Notes under the pieces: model-generated
Databases searched by the model: none
Told to the model about the DNA's origin: nothing
Seen by the model: only the letters and a program-made list of their open reading frames with translations
Shown: positions 51,561-61,395 of the stretch, piece after piece
Layout of the letters: each line of letters starts with the position of its first letter
How positions within the stretch are numbered: position 1 is the first letter of the stretch
Position numbers and translations under genes: made by a program
Assembly: GCF_000300855.1 (NCBI RefSeq)
Contig: NZ_ALJF01000014.1
Coordinates: 1 to 64,000, forward strand
DNA: 64,000 nucleotides
Origin: Agrobacterium albertimagni AOL15
GTDB lineage: Bacteria; Pseudomonadota; Alphaproteobacteria; Rhizobiales; Rhizobiaceae
Direction of reading: 5' to 3'

Positions 51561-52313
51561 CTAGCCGCGCTTCTGGGAACTGTCGACCGCCTTCAATGCT
51601 GCGGCACGCCCCTGCTCGATCGCCCGTTCGGTGGCAGTCCGCGCGGCCTCGGCATCGCCTTGCTCGATCGCGTCGACGATCGCCAGATGCAGCTCCGTGA
51701 TCGCCTCCCCTCGACCAGCGAGTTGCGGATCGAAGGCCATGGTGAAGGCGCCGTCGAGCGACGCCTTAATGAAACCCACCATGCTTTCGAGAAACGGGTT
51801 AGCCCCGACGATGGTCAGAAGCACGTGAAAGCGGAGGTCCGCCTCCACCTGGCTTGGCCAGTCGAGCTCGTTGGAACCCAGGAGCATGGCGTAGTGACGA
51901 AGTTCGGCACAGTCCTCGGGCGAAGCGCGCAGCGCCGCAAAGGCAGCCGATGCCGGCTCCAGCACCAGGCGGACATCATAGAGATGATCGATGAATTCGC
52001 GGGTGACGCCGGTTCGGAAATGCCAGCGCAGCACGTCTTCATCGACGAGGTTCCAGTGACAGCGGTCGGTCACCCGTGTCCCGACACGCGATTTGGCAAC
52101 CACCAGGCCCTTGGCGGTCAGCGTCTTCATCGCCTCACGCAGGACGGATCGCGACACATCGAACTGGGCCTCCAGCTCGGCATCCCCGGGCAAGGGCTCG
52201 CCAATGGCAAAGCGGCCTCCGACAATCGCAAGGCCGAGTTGCTCGACCACTTTTGCATGGCTCGTCCGAAGATTGGAAACGACCCTCAGTTCCCGAACAT
52301 CTTCCTTCCGCAT
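51561..52313 (-). CDS. FadR-type GntR transcriptional regulator
   Basis: 250 residues. N-terminal winged helix (about 15-85: [27 protein letters not shown] then [30 protein letters not shown]) and C-terminal FCD effector domain (about 105-235, with metal or ligand-binding [49 protein letters not shown]). It lies just downstream of the BMP importer cluster and carries a TNGTNNNACNA-type site in its own upstream region. Likely autorepressor and candidate regulator of the importer. Confidence 0.9.
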   Translation of the reverse strand: MRKEDVRELRVVSNLRTSHAKVVEQLGLAIVGGRFAIGEPLPGDAELEAQFDVSRSVLREAMKTLTAKGLVVAKSRVGTRVTDRCHWNLVDEDVLRWHFRTGVTREFIDHLYDVRLVLEPASAAFAALRASPEDCAELRHYAMLLGSNELDWPSQVEADLRFHVLLTIVGANPFLESMVGFIKASLDGAFTMAFDPQLAGRGEAITELHLAIVDAIEQGDAEAARTATERAIEQGRAAALKAVDSSQKRG

Positions 52314-52344
52314 CCTGCCTCACACCCCGCCTTAGTTGCTGGGG

Positions 52345-52355
52345 TTGTTATACGA
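52345..52355 (-). promoter_or_regulatory. putative GntR/FadR operator
   Basis: TTGTTATACGA fits TNGTNNNACNA, the FadR-subfamily half-palindrome, 32 nt upstream of the regulator start. Likely autoregulatory site. Confidence 0.5.
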
Positions 52356-52419
52356 AAGGCCAATGCGGGTGAAGGCATTATCTGAGTATTCCTGCAATTT
52401 TCGGAACTCTAAACAAGAA

Positions 52420-52439
52420 AGAGCGCCCTCAGGCGCTCT
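52420..52439 (-). terminator. terminator of the BMP importer transcript
   Basis: GAGCGCC-tgag-GGCGCTC on the minus strand followed by TTTCTTGTTT, right after the BMP gene stop. Separates the importer from the regulator. Confidence 0.65.
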
Positions 52440-52461
52440 CTCCATTTGCGTTCTTTGCCGT

Positions 52462-53535
52462 TTACTGCGGCAGCTTGTCGTCCACACCTTCGATGTAGAA
52501 GTTCATGCCGAGGATGGTGCCGTCATCAGCCGACTCACCTTCCGCCAACCAGGCCGAACCGTCCTGCTTGTTGATCGGGCCGGTAAAGGGCTTGAGTTCA
52601 CCGGACTTGATCTTGGCTTCGGTGTCCATCGCCATGGCCTTCACGTCGTCGGGCATGTTGGTGTAGGGCGCCATCGACAGAATGCCGTCGACGAGACCGT
52701 CGAAGGTCTGGGCGGAAGTCCAGGTACCATCGATCACGGCCTGGGTGCGCTTGATGTAGTAAGGCGCCCAGGTGTCGACGATGGCGCTCAACTGCGCAGT
52801 CGGGCCGGCGGCGATCATGTCGGAGGCTTGACCGAAAGCCTTCAGACCACGTTCTTCGGCAACCTGCATCGGCGCCGTCGTGTCGGTGTGCTGGGTCAGA
52901 ACGTCGACGCCCTGGTCGAAGAGAGCCTTGGCGGCATCGGCTTCCTTGCCCGGGTCGAACCAGGTGTTGACCCAGATGACCTTCAGCTTGAACTCGGGGT
53001 TTACCGTGCGGGCGCCGTGCAGGAAGGCGTTGATGCCGGCGACGACTTCCGGGATCGGGAAGGAGGCGATGTAACCGGCGACGCCGGTCTTCGACATCTT
53101 GCCGGCGATCTGACCGTTGATGAAGCGGCCTTCATAGAAGCGCGAATTGTAGGTCGCGACATTGTCTGCGGTCTTGTAGCCGGTCGCATGCTCGAACTTC
53201 ACGTCCGGGAACTTCTCGGCGACCTTGAGGGTCGCATCCATGAAGCCGAAGGAGGTCGTGAAGACCAGGGCGCAGCCGGAACGGGCCATGCGCTCGATCG
53301 CGCGCTCGGCATCCGGGCCTTCCGGCACGTTTTCGAGGTAAGGCGTTTCGATCTTGTCGCCGAAATGCTCCTGCAGCTGCTGGCGGCCGATATCGTGCGC
53401 CTGGGTCCAGCCGCCGTCGGTCTTCGAGCCGACATGGACGAAGCAGACCTTCGTCTTGTCCTGGGCAGCGGCGGGTGCCGCGACGCCGACGACGGCGGCA
53501 GCCGAAGCGGCAAGCGCGAGGAGGATAGTCTTCAT
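52462..53535 (-). CDS. BMP-family ABC transporter substrate-binding protein
   Basis: 357 residues. Signal peptide (AASAAAVVGVAAPAAAQ) and the BMP/PnrA fold: VCFVHVGSKTDGGWTQAHD, TTSFGFMDATLKVAEKFP, IASFPIPEVVAGINAF, DVLTQHTDTTAPMQVAEE. BMP proteins bind purine nucleosides or related ligands. Not acylated (no lipobox Cys). Last gene of a four-gene importer. Confidence 0.92.
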   Translation of the reverse strand: MKTILLALAASAAAVVGVAAPAAAQDKTKVCFVHVGSKTDGGWTQAHDIGRQQLQEHFGDKIETPYLENVPEGPDAERAIERMARSGCALVFTTSFGFMDATLKVAEKFPDVKFEHATGYKTADNVATYNSRFYEGRFINGQIAGKMSKTGVAGYIASFPIPEVVAGINAFLHGARTVNPEFKLKVIWVNTWFDPGKEADAAKALFDQGVDVLTQHTDTTAPMQVAEERGLKAFGQASDMIAAGPTAQLSAIVDTWAPYYIKRTQAVIDGTWTSAQTFDGLVDGILSMAPYTNMPDDVKAMAMDTEAKIKSGELKPFTGPINKQDGSAWLAEGESADDGTILGMNFYIEGVDDKLPQ

Positions 53536-53575
53536 GGTGTACCCCTGTCTGGTTAGGTTGAAGCTTTTGTTTTGA

Positions 53576-54496
53576 TTATCTATCCGGCACGAACGGCTTG
53601 CCGAGGCAGGCCGGCGTGTTGATCAGCGTCGTGCGCCGATTATGGGAGATTATGATCAGCACGACAATGGTCGCCGCATAGGGCAGCGCGGACAGAAACT
53701 GCGAGGGCAGACCGATGCCAAGGGCCTGCGCATGCAGCTGCCCGATGGTGACGGCGCCGAAGAGATAACCGCCGGCAAGCACCCGCCAGGGACGCCAGGC
53801 GGCGAAGACGACGAGGGCGAGCGCGATCCAGCCGCGGCCGGCGGACATGTTCTCGACCCATTGCGGCGTATAGACGAGCGACAGCTGCGCACCGGCAAGA
53901 CCGGCACAGGCGCCGCCGAACATCACCGCCAGATAGCGTGTCCGGATTACGGGAAGCCCGAGCGTATGGGCCGAGCCATGGCTGTCGCCGATGGCGCGCA
54001 GTTTGAGGCCCGAGCGGCTCTTGAACAGGTACCAGTTCACCCCGGCGACCAGTGCGATCGACATGTAGAAGAAGATGTCCTGAGCGAACAGGACGCGGCC
54101 AATCAGTGGCAGGTCGGACAAGAGCGGAATGACGATCGGCTGCATCTTCACGCCGGGAACACCGACGACGCTTTCGCCGACCATGCCGGAAACACCGAGA
54201 CCGAGAATGGTGAGCGCCAAACCTGTCGCCACCTGGTTGGCGACCAGCGTGAGCGTCAGGAAACCGAAGAGCATCGAAAAGAGCGCGCCGGTCGCGATAC
54301 CCGCGAGAACGCCGATATAGGGCGAGCCTGTCATGTTGGTCGCGATGAAGGCGCAGACCGCGCCGATGATCATCATGCCTTCGACGCCGAGGTTCAGCAC
54401 GCCCGAGCGCTCGGCCACGAGTTCGCCCATGGCGGCGATCACCAGCGGTGTCGAGGCGGTGATGATGGTGAGAAGGATGGCCTCGAACATGATCAA
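53576..54496 (-). CDS. BMP-type ABC importer permease 2
   Basis: 306 residues, about eight to ten membrane helices. BPD_transp_2 family: LVAERSGVLNLGVEGMMIIGA (EAA-like loop), FLTLTLVANQVATGLALTILGLG. Partner permease overlaps as ATGA at 54493-54496. Forms the heterodimeric membrane channel with the 363-residue permease. Confidence 0.9.
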   Translation of the reverse strand: MIMFEAILLTIITASTPLVIAAMGELVAERSGVLNLGVEGMMIIGAVCAFIATNMTGSPYIGVLAGIATGALFSMLFGFLTLTLVANQVATGLALTILGLGVSGMVGESVVGVPGVKMQPIVIPLLSDLPLIGRVLFAQDIFFYMSIALVAGVNWYLFKSRSGLKLRAIGDSHGSAHTLGLPVIRTRYLAVMFGGACAGLAGAQLSLVYTPQWVENMSAGRGWIALALVVFAAWRPWRVLAGGYLFGAVTIGQLHAQALGIGLPSQFLSALPYAATIVVLIIISHNRRTTLINTPACLGKPFVPDR

Positions 54497-55584
54497 GCCC
54501 CCTTCGTCGCGGCATTGCGGGCACGGTCGAAGACGATCCGCACCTTGTAGAGAATGAGCGTGTCACAGGAGAGCACGAAGAACAGCAAGAGCCCCTGGAA
54601 GACGCGGGTCACCTTGTCGGAAACACCGATCGACAGCTGCGCGCCCTCGCCACCGAGATAGGTGAGCGCCAGCACGAAGCCCGAGGCGATGATGCCGAGC
54701 GGATTGAGGCGGCCGAGGAAAGCGACGATGATCGCGGTGAAGCCGTAGCCTGGTGAAATCGTCGGCTGCAGGTGACCGATCGAGCCCGATACTTCCGAAA
54801 TCCCGGCAAGACCTGCCAGCGCGCCAGAAAACATCATCGAGAACCAGACCATCTTGCGCGAGGAGAAGCCGGCAAAGCGCCCTGCCCGTTCCGACTGCCC
54901 GAGCACCACGACCTGAAATCCCTTCAGCGTGTAGCGCATCATGAACCAGACGGCGACGGCCGCAATCAGCGCAAAGATGATGCCGAGATGGGCGCGGCCG
55001 GAAGACAGGATTTCCGGCAATACGGCCTCCGAGACAAAGGAGCGCGACTGCGGAAAATTGTAGCCGGCCGGGTCCTTCCAGATGCCGCGCGTCAGCCAAT
55101 CCAGGAAAAGCTGGGCGATATAGACCAGCATCAGGCTGGTCAGGATTTCATTCGTGTTGAAGCGGGTCTTCAACAGCGCCGGAATGGCGCCATAGGCGGC
55201 ACCGCCGATGGCACCCATGACGATCATCATCGGCAAGAGCAGCGGCGAGGACCATTCGTAAAAGGTGATCGGCAGGATCGAGCCGACGATCGCCCCGACG
55301 ATGAACTGCCCTTCGGCGCCGATATTCCAATTATTCGAGCGATAACAGACCGACAGGCCGACACCGATCAGGATCAGCGGTGCTGCCTTGACCGCAAGCT
55401 CATGGAGCGACCAGACCTCGAGCAGCGGCTCGATGAAGAAGCTGAAGAGTGCCGAGACCGGGTCCTTGCCGAGCAGCGCAAACATGATGCCGCCGAAGAA
55501 GACGGTGAGCGCCAGCGCCAGCAGAGGAGAGACGATCGCAAAGAGGCTGGACTGACGCGACCGGCGTTCGAGTTCAATGCGCAT
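54493..55584 (-). CDS. BMP-type ABC importer permease 1
   Basis: 363 residues, BPD_transp_2 family. Seen: FIEPLLEVWSLHELAVKAAPLILIGVGLSVCYRSNNWNIG, NTNEILTSLMLVYIAQLFLDWL. It overlaps the ATPase gene by 11 nt and the next permease by 4 nt, a tight co-translated operon. Confidence 0.9.
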   Translation of the reverse strand: MRIELERRSRQSSLFAIVSPLLALALTVFFGGIMFALLGKDPVSALFSFFIEPLLEVWSLHELAVKAAPLILIGVGLSVCYRSNNWNIGAEGQFIVGAIVGSILPITFYEWSSPLLLPMMIVMGAIGGAAYGAIPALLKTRFNTNEILTSLMLVYIAQLFLDWLTRGIWKDPAGYNFPQSRSFVSEAVLPEILSSGRAHLGIIFALIAAVAVWFMMRYTLKGFQVVVLGQSERAGRFAGFSSRKMVWFSMMFSGALAGLAGISEVSGSIGHLQPTISPGYGFTAIIVAFLGRLNPLGIIASGFVLALTYLGGEGAQLSIGVSDKVTRVFQGLLLFFVLSCDTLILYKVRIVFDRARNAATKGA

Positions 55585-57148
55585 GGGCCGCCTCCGGGGC
55601 AGTGGTCAGGCCATGCACACCGCCCATCAGGATACCGATGCGTTGGCGGGTCATGGTCGAGGCGGGATAGGCGTCGGACAGCTTGCCTTCCGAAATGGCG
55701 GCAATCGAGGTTGCCACTTCGAAGATCTCGTCGAGATCCTGGCTGATGACGACCACGGCCGAGCCCGACTTGGCGAGATCGACGAGCGCCTGGCGAATGC
55801 GGCTTGCAGCGCCTGCATCGACACCCCAGGTGGGCTGGTTGACGACCAGAACAGAAGGCTGGCGGTCGAGTTCACGACCGACGATGAATTTCTGCAGATT
55901 GCCACCCGAGAGTGAACCGGCTGCGGGATCCTCACCGCTCTTGCGCACATCCATCATCTCGGAGATGCGGCGCGCCGCCTGCTGCACTAGGCCATGGCGT
56001 ATAAGGCCGATCTTGCCGCCCGCGAGATAGGCCGAACGGTCGGATGCATTGCGCGACAGAAAGAGGTTTTCCGACAGGCTCATGGCCGGGATAGCGGCAT
56101 GGCCGTGGCGCTCTTCCGGCACGAAACCGGCGCCGAGAAGCCGGCGTTCATTGATCCCGAGGCGACCGACGGACTTGCCGCGCAGGCGGATTGCATCGGG
56201 GTTCTGAACCACATACTCGCCGGAAAGCGCATCAAAGAGTTCGCTCTGACCATTGCCCGCCACCCCGGCAATGGCAAGGATCTCGCCGGCCTTGACGGTC
56301 ATCGATACATTCTTCAGCGCCATGGCAAACGGCGTCCGAGGACTGACCGAGAGATTGCTCACCTGCAACTGCACGGCACCATCAGCCGGCGGCTCGACCT
56401 TCTCGACGCCGGCAACATCGGCGCCCACCATCATCCGAGCGAGCGACGCCGGCGTTTCCTGACGCGGGTCGCAGGCGCCCGTGACCTTACCGTGACGAAG
56501 CACGGTGGCGCGATCACAGATGCGCTGCACTTCCTCGAGGCGATGGCTGATATAGAGGACCGACCGCCCCTCCGCCTTCAGCTTGAACAGGGTCTCGAAC
56601 AGCTTGTCGGCTTCCTGTGGCGTTAGCACCGAGGTCGGCTCGTCGAGGATGATCAGTTTGGGGTTCTGCAGGAGCGCGCGGACGATCTCGATGCGCTGGC
56701 GTTCACCGACCGAGAGATCGGCGACATGGGCATTGGGATCGAGCGGCAGACCGTAGGCGACGGAAAGCTCGGCCGCCTTCTTGGAAAGCTCGGAGATCGA
56801 AATCTTCTCGTCGAGCGACAGTGCGATGTTTTCGGCGACCGTCAGCGCTTCGAAAAGCGAAAAATGCTGAAAGACCATGCCGATGCCGAGACGCCGGGCT
56901 GCAGCAGGATTGGCGATCACGCGATCCAGCCCCTCCCATCCGATCGTGCCGGCGGACGGCGCGAGAATGCCGAACAGCATCTTGACGAGGGTCGATTTGC
57001 CGGCACCGTTCTCGCCGAGTAGAGCGTGGATCTCGCCATGGCCGATGTCGAGGTCGATCTCGTCGCAGGCCTTGAAGCTGCCGAACAGCTTCGTCAGCCC
57101 CCGCACGGTCAAAAGCGGCTTTTCGCCCTCGGGCGGTTGTTGCGGCAC
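55574..57148 (-). CDS. BMP-type ABC importer ATP-binding protein (two ABC domains)
   Basis: 524 residues from GTG 57148, chosen because AAGGGGG lies five bases upstream; ATG 57175 and 57169 are other in-frame starts. First ABC domain canonical (GENGAGKSTLVKML, LSVGERQRIEIVRALL, LIILDEPTSVLT). The second has a degenerate Walker A, GVAGNGQSELFDAL, with Gln replacing the catalytic Lys, but retains LSGGNLQKFIVGREL; this asymmetry is typical of the sugar/nucleoside-type dual ATPase. Confidence 0.92.
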   Translation of the reverse strand: MPQQPPEGEKPLLTVRGLTKLFGSFKACDEIDLDIGHGEIHALLGENGAGKSTLVKMLFGILAPSAGTIGWEGLDRVIANPAAARRLGIGMVFQHFSLFEALTVAENIALSLDEKISISELSKKAAELSVAYGLPLDPNAHVADLSVGERQRIEIVRALLQNPKLIILDEPTSVLTPQEADKLFETLFKLKAEGRSVLYISHRLEEVQRICDRATVLRHGKVTGACDPRQETPASLARMMVGADVAGVEKVEPPADGAVQLQVSNLSVSPRTPFAMALKNVSMTVKAGEILAIAGVAGNGQSELFDALSGEYVVQNPDAIRLRGKSVGRLGINERRLLGAGFVPEERHGHAAIPAMSLSENLFLSRNASDRSAYLAGGKIGLIRHGLVQQAARRISEMMDVRKSGEDPAAGSLSGGNLQKFIVGRELDRQPSVLVVNQPTWGVDAGAASRIRQALVDLAKSGSAVVVISQDLDEIFEVATSIAAISEGKLSDAYPASTMTRQRIGILMGGVHGLTTAPEAAHAH

Positions 57149-57285
57149 AGGTCCCCCTTGCACTCTCATGCGCATCGGCCAGGTCTTGCGCCCGGTCCAT
57201 CGCTCAATTCATAACCGGTTTGCGGCAGCGCACAATATATAGGCAAAAGTTTTTTTTGGTTTTGCCCAGCTGCGTCAGGACGACG

Positions 57286-58014
57286 TCAGCCCCGGCGACC
57301 AAGACTGGGGAAAAGCTGCATCACGCCGCCAATCACGTAAAGGTAGAGCCCGGAGACAATCATGCCAATGACAACCCATTGTGGCGATTCGAAATGCAGC
57401 AGAAGCGCGTAGCCACCAAAGGCGCACCAGAGCAGAAACACGGCCATGTTGAACGGCCGCAGGCGCTGGACGCGCACGGGGTGCAGGAAGTTGATCGGCA
57501 GGAAGGTGAGCACGACCGATGCCAGCACCGCAATCAGGGCCGTCGTCGCGCTCGCGTCGATGACGAACAGGGTGAAGATCAGCATGTTCCAGACGACGGG
57601 GAAGCCGGAAAAGAAGTACTCGTCCGTCTTCATGCCCATGTCGGCATAATAGATTGCGCTCGACACCACGATCAGTCCGGCGGCAACGAAGGACCAGGGC
57701 TCGCCGATCATGCCGCTCTGATAGAGCGCAAAGGCCGGCAGAAGCACATAGGTGACATAATCGATGATGTTATCGAGCGTATCGCCGGACCAGTTCGGCA
57801 GGACTTCCTTGACGCGCATCTTGCGGGCGATCGGACCGTCGATACCGTCCACGAGCAGCGCAAGCCCCAGCCACCAGAACATGTCGACGAAGCGATGCTC
57901 CGCAGCAGCGACGACCCCAAGAAAGGCAAGAAACGATCCGGAAGCGGTGAGGATGTGGACCGAAAAGGCGCGGATCTCGGCATAGGGCACGCGCTTGTAA
58001 TTGAAGATCTTCAT
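57286..58014 (-). CDS. pcs: phosphatidylcholine synthase
   Basis: 242 residues from ATG 58014 (GGAG site), matching the 241-residue Sinorhizobium enzyme. Makes phosphatidylcholine from CDP-diacylglycerol and choline at the inner membrane, a hallmark of rhizobia and other host-associated alphaproteobacteria. The CDP-alcohol phosphotransferase motif is seen as DGIDGPIAR...GDTLDNIIDYVTY. About eight hydrophobic helices. Choline would be imported by systems elsewhere. Confidence 0.96.
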   Translation of the reverse strand: MKIFNYKRVPYAEIRAFSVHILTASGSFLAFLGVVAAAEHRFVDMFWWLGLALLVDGIDGPIARKMRVKEVLPNWSGDTLDNIIDYVTYVLLPAFALYQSGMIGEPWSFVAAGLIVVSSAIYYADMGMKTDEYFFSGFPVVWNMLIFTLFVIDASATTALIAVLASVVLTFLPINFLHPVRVQRLRPFNMAVFLLWCAFGGYALLLHFESPQWVVIGMIVSGLYLYVIGGVMQLFPSLGRRG

Positions 58015-58202
58015 CCCTGCTCCAGTCGGCGGCACTTCGGAGGAAACGGTATCGGACGAAATGACGCGCATTGCAACACAAGTGGCGGTCTATGCCCGGA
58101 TTTCGCCCGGGACCCGGTTGGCACATGCGCCATTTCGGCCCATGGATTTTACCGTGCGGCGGCTCTAAATAGCGTCACAAGAAGCCAATTAGGACCTTCA
58201 CC

Positions 58203-59408
58203 ATGAGCCACGAATTCGACATTGCCGTGATTGGCGCCGGCCCCGCCGGACAGATCGCCGCGCTTGCCATGGCCCGCGGCGGTCGCCGTGTCGTTCTTGT
58301 TGGCCCGCAGCCGGACGGCTCTGACCGGCGCACCACCGCGCTCATGGATCAGTCGCTGGCCATGATCGAACGCCTCGGCCTCTGGCAGGATCTGAAGGAA
58401 ACAGCAGCCGCCCTCACCGTCATGCAGATCATCGACGGCACACGGCGGCTCCTGCGGGCGCCCACGGTCGCATTCCGGAGTGCGGAAATCGGGCTCGACG
58501 CCTTCGGTTACAACATCCCGAATTCCGCGCTGCTCGAAACGCTGGCAAAGGCGGTAGCAAGCGAACCGCTGATCACCCGCCGCGCCTCGTCCGCCGAGAG
58601 CATCCATATCGGCGCGGATGTAGTCACCATCGGCATCCAGGGCGAAGAGGCAATCACCGCCGGGTTTGCGATCGGTGCCGATGGTCGCCGCTCCAAGACG
58701 CGCGAAAGTGCAAGCGTCGGCGTCAAGACTTGGTCCTACCCGCAGACAGCCGTGGTGATGAACTTCATCCACAGTCTGCCGCACCAGAACATCTCGACAG
58801 AGTTCCACACAGAATCGGGCCCTTTCACCCAGGTCCCCCTGCCCGGCCTGCGTTCGAGCCTCGTCTGGGTCCTGCCCCCGCAGGAAGCCGACAGGATGAT
58901 CTCGCTGTCATCCGATAAGCTATCTGCCGAAGTCGAGGCCCGCATGCAGTCCATGCTGGGCAAGGTCCAGGTGGAGGATGGCGTCCAGGCCTGGCCGCTG
59001 TCGGGCATGACGGCCCGTCAGTATGGCAAGGGCCGCGCCGCCTTCATCGGCGAGGCAGGCCATGCCTTCCCGCCGATCGGAGCGCAGGGTCTGAACCTCA
59101 GCCTGCGCGACATCGCAGCGCTGGAAGACATTCTCCTTGATCGCAGTTCGGCACCGATTCCCGCAGACGCCGGTGACCGCTTCGACCGCAAGCGCCGCCT
59201 CGATATTGCAAGCCGCACAGCAAGCGTCGATCTTCTCAACCGATCGCTGCTCTCGGGCCTTCTGCCGGTTCAGATGATGCGCGCTGCCGGCCTCCAGGTG
59301 CTGGCAAGCGTCGCCCCACTGCGAAATCTCGTCATGCAGGAAGGCGTGGCGCCGGGGCGCGGGCTAAAGTCCCTGCCGTCATTGTTACGGGAAAAGGTCC
59401 GCCGGTAG
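58203..59408 (+). CDS. UbiH/UbiF-family FAD-dependent monooxygenase
   Basis: 401 residues. Rossmann GAGPAGQIAALAMARGG at 11-27, second FAD motif GADGRRSKTRE near 160, and GEAGHAFPPIGAQGLNLSLRDI near 285. Hydroxylates ubiquinone precursors or related aromatic rings; which ring position cannot be read from sequence. The last 24 bases overlap the converging AEC transporter gene, unusual for two well-conserved genes. Confidence 0.93.
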   Translation: MSHEFDIAVIGAGPAGQIAALAMARGGRRVVLVGPQPDGSDRRTTALMDQSLAMIERLGLWQDLKETAAALTVMQIIDGTRRLLRAPTVAFRSAEIGLDAFGYNIPNSALLETLAKAVASEPLITRRASSAESIHIGADVVTIGIQGEEAITAGFAIGADGRRSKTRESASVGVKTWSYPQTAVVMNFIHSLPHQNISTEFHTESGPFTQVPLPGLRSSLVWVLPPQEADRMISLSSDKLSAEVEARMQSMLGKVQVEDGVQAWPLSGMTARQYGKGRAAFIGEAGHAFPPIGAQGLNLSLRDIAALEDILLDRSSAPIPADAGDRFDRKRRLDIASRTASVDLLNRSLLSGLLPVQMMRAAGLQVLASVAPLRNLVMQEGVAPGRGLKSLPSLLREKVRR

Positions 59409-60347
59409 ATAACCCTGGGTGATGGCAAACAGCAGCGCCGACACCGAGAACACCGAAATGACAGTGGTGATCAGGATCGTGGCGGACGCCCTCTCCTGCC
59501 AAACCCCGTATTGCTGGCCGATGACGAAGACATTCGTTGCTGTCGGCAGCGAGGCGAGCAGCACCGCCGTATAGACCCACAGCGGGTCGAAGTTCCCGAC
59601 GAAACTCAGGACGACATAAACGAGGATCGGATGCAGCACGAGTTTGATCGGCACGATGTATCCGATCTCGGCGGGAATGCGCTTGAGGGGCCGCAGCGCA
59701 AGCGTCACACCCATGGCAAAAAGAGCGCAAGGCGCCGCCGCCTGGGCGAGGTAGTCGATCAGTCGTTGCAGCGCGAGTGGCGGCTCGAAGGCAAAGGCGG
59801 CGGCCACGAAACCGACGAGTGTCGCGATGATGAAGGGATGGGTCAGGATTTTCTTGGCCACATCGAGCGCCAGTTGCGCCGGCGGCCGCTTGTCGCCACC
59901 GGCAAAGGCCATCAAGGCGGGAGCTGCGATAAAATGCGCGGCGTTTTCGAAGCAGAACACCAGCGCGACCGGAACGGCAGCCTTTTCGCCAAAGGCGAGC
60001 AGCGCCAGGCCCGGCCCCATATAGCCGATATTGCCATAGGCACCCGCCAGCGCCTGGACTGTCGATTCGGCAATGTTGTTACCGCGAACATAGCGGCCGA
60101 CCACGAAGACAAGAACGAAGATCGAATAGGTGGCCGCAAGGCAGGCTGCGATGAAATCGATGCGCGTCAGCTGTTCGATCGGCGTGCGCGAGACGAGCTT
60201 GAAGAACAGTGCCGGCAGCGTAACGTAAATGACGAAGAAGTTGAGCCAGCCGAGCGCCTGGGCGGAATGGTCGCCAAGCTTTCCTGACACGTAACCGATC
60301 AGGATCAGGCCGAAAAACGGCAAGACCAGCGCGATGATATCCGCCAT
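59385..60347 (-). CDS. AEC-family transporter
   Basis: 320 residues with about ten hydrophobic helices in two five-helix halves. Auxin efflux carrier family signatures: LPFFGLILIGYVSGKLG, AGAYGNIGYMGPGLAL, LPTATNVFVIGQQYG. Members transport organic acids such as malonate; substrate here unknown. The stop codon region overlaps the UbiH-family gene on the other strand by 24 bp. Confidence 0.92.
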   Translation of the reverse strand: MADIIALVLPFFGLILIGYVSGKLGDHSAQALGWLNFFVIYVTLPALFFKLVSRTPIEQLTRIDFIAACLAATYSIFVLVFVVGRYVRGNNIAESTVQALAGAYGNIGYMGPGLALLAFGEKAAVPVALVFCFENAAHFIAAPALMAFAGGDKRPPAQLALDVAKKILTHPFIIATLVGFVAAAFAFEPPLALQRLIDYLAQAAAPCALFAMGVTLALRPLKRIPAEIGYIVPIKLVLHPILVYVVLSFVGNFDPLWVYTAVLLASLPTATNVFVIGQQYGVWQERASATILITTVISVFSVSALLFAITQGYLPADLFP

Positions 60348-60389
60348 GGCTCACTTCCCCCCGAACGCGACGATGCGTTCAAACGGGAC

Positions 60390-61136
60390 TTAGCCGATTT
60401 GAGACAGGATTGGAAAGGTCTGCTGAAACCAGATCGCCATGTCGGAGACGTAACCGAAGATGAAGGCTAGCCCGGTCAGAACGAGCAGTCCGCCCATGGC
60501 CTTCTCCACCACACCCAGATGCCGGCGGAAGCGCGTGAGGAACCGCATGAAGGCGCCAGAGAATCCGGCCGCGATCCAGAAGGGCACGGCAAGCCCCAGC
60601 GAATAGATCGCCAGCAGAAGCGCGCCGTCGCCGACCGTCTCCTTCGAGGCCGCGACGCCGAGGATAGCACCCAATACCGGGCCGATGCAGGGCGTCCAGC
60701 CGAAAGCGAAAGCGAGACCCATGACATAGGCGCCCGAAAGCGTCGCCGGCTTTCCGCCGCCTGCGAATCGATACTCCGAGGACAGAAGCCCGAGGCGGAA
60801 GACGCCGAGGAAATTCAAGCCCATGATGATGATGATCACGCCGCCGATCTTCGACAAGAGATCCATGTGCTGGCGCAAAAGCCCGCCAATCGTCGAGGCA
60901 CCGGCGCCGAGCGCCACGAAGACGGTGGCAAAACCGAGCGTGAAGACGAGCGCGGTCAACATCACCGTCCGGCGCGCCGCCGCGTTCTCCGCCTGCGCCC
61001 CCTCGCGGAACTGATCGACCGAAATGCCTGCCATATAACAGAGATAGGGCGGCACCAGCGGCAGCACGCAGGGCGAAAGGAACGACAGGGCTCCGGCCAG
61101 AAGCGCGCTGAAAAAGGAAATATCGGCAATCGACAC
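60390..61136 (-). CDS. CcdA-type cytochrome c biogenesis / thiol-disulfide interchange protein
   Basis: 248 residues, six membrane helices. Conserved redox cysteines in SPCVLPLVPPYLCYMAG and GWTPCIGPVLGAIL. CcdA/DsbD-like proteins pass electrons from cytoplasmic thioredoxin to periplasmic thiols for cytochrome c maturation. Other cytochrome c biogenesis genes are absent nearby. Confidence 0.93.
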   Translation of the reverse strand: MSIADISFFSALLAGALSFLSPCVLPLVPPYLCYMAGISVDQFREGAQAENAAARRTVMLTALVFTLGFATVFVALGAGASTIGGLLRQHMDLLSKIGGVIIIIMGLNFLGVFRLGLLSSEYRFAGGGKPATLSGAYVMGLAFAFGWTPCIGPVLGAILGVAASKETVGDGALLLAIYSLGLAVPFWIAAGFSGAFMRFLTRFRRHLGVVEKAMGGLLVLTGLAFIFGYVSDMAIWFQQTFPILSQIG

Positions 61137-61254
61137 GATGAACTCCGGAACCCGAACCGGCTCTTCCTAATCCCGCGACACCATGCTTGCCAATCACCAT
61201 TGCGTAGCCTGCGACAAGAGGACTGCATTTTGCTGCCGAAACTGCATTTTTGCG

Positions 61255-61283
61255 GTTGACCGGCCGGGGTCACCTGCCTATGT
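61255..61283 (+). promoter_or_regulatory. promoter of tRNA-Lys
   Basis: GTTGAC (61255-61260), 17-nt spacer, CTATGT (61278-61283), close to the alphaproteobacterial vegetative consensus CTTGAC-N17-CTATAT. It lies 37 nt before the tRNA. Confidence 0.7.
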
Positions 61284-61319
61284 TCCGCGCACTTCTTGAG
61301 GCGGCGCAAAACCGCACGG

Positions 61320-61395
61320 GAGAGCGTAGCTCAGCCGGTAGAGCAACTGACTTTTAATCAGTAGGTCCAGGGTTCGAATCCCTGCGCTCTCACCA
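61320..61395 (+). tRNA. tRNA-Lys (anticodon UUU)
   Basis: Acceptor stem GAGAGCG/CGCTCTC, D arm with GCTCAGCCGGTAGAGC, anticodon stem ACTGA/TCAGT with loop CTTTTAA giving anticodon TTT, T arm CAGGGTTCGAATCCCTG, discriminator A and encoded CCA. 76 nt. Confidence 0.98.
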
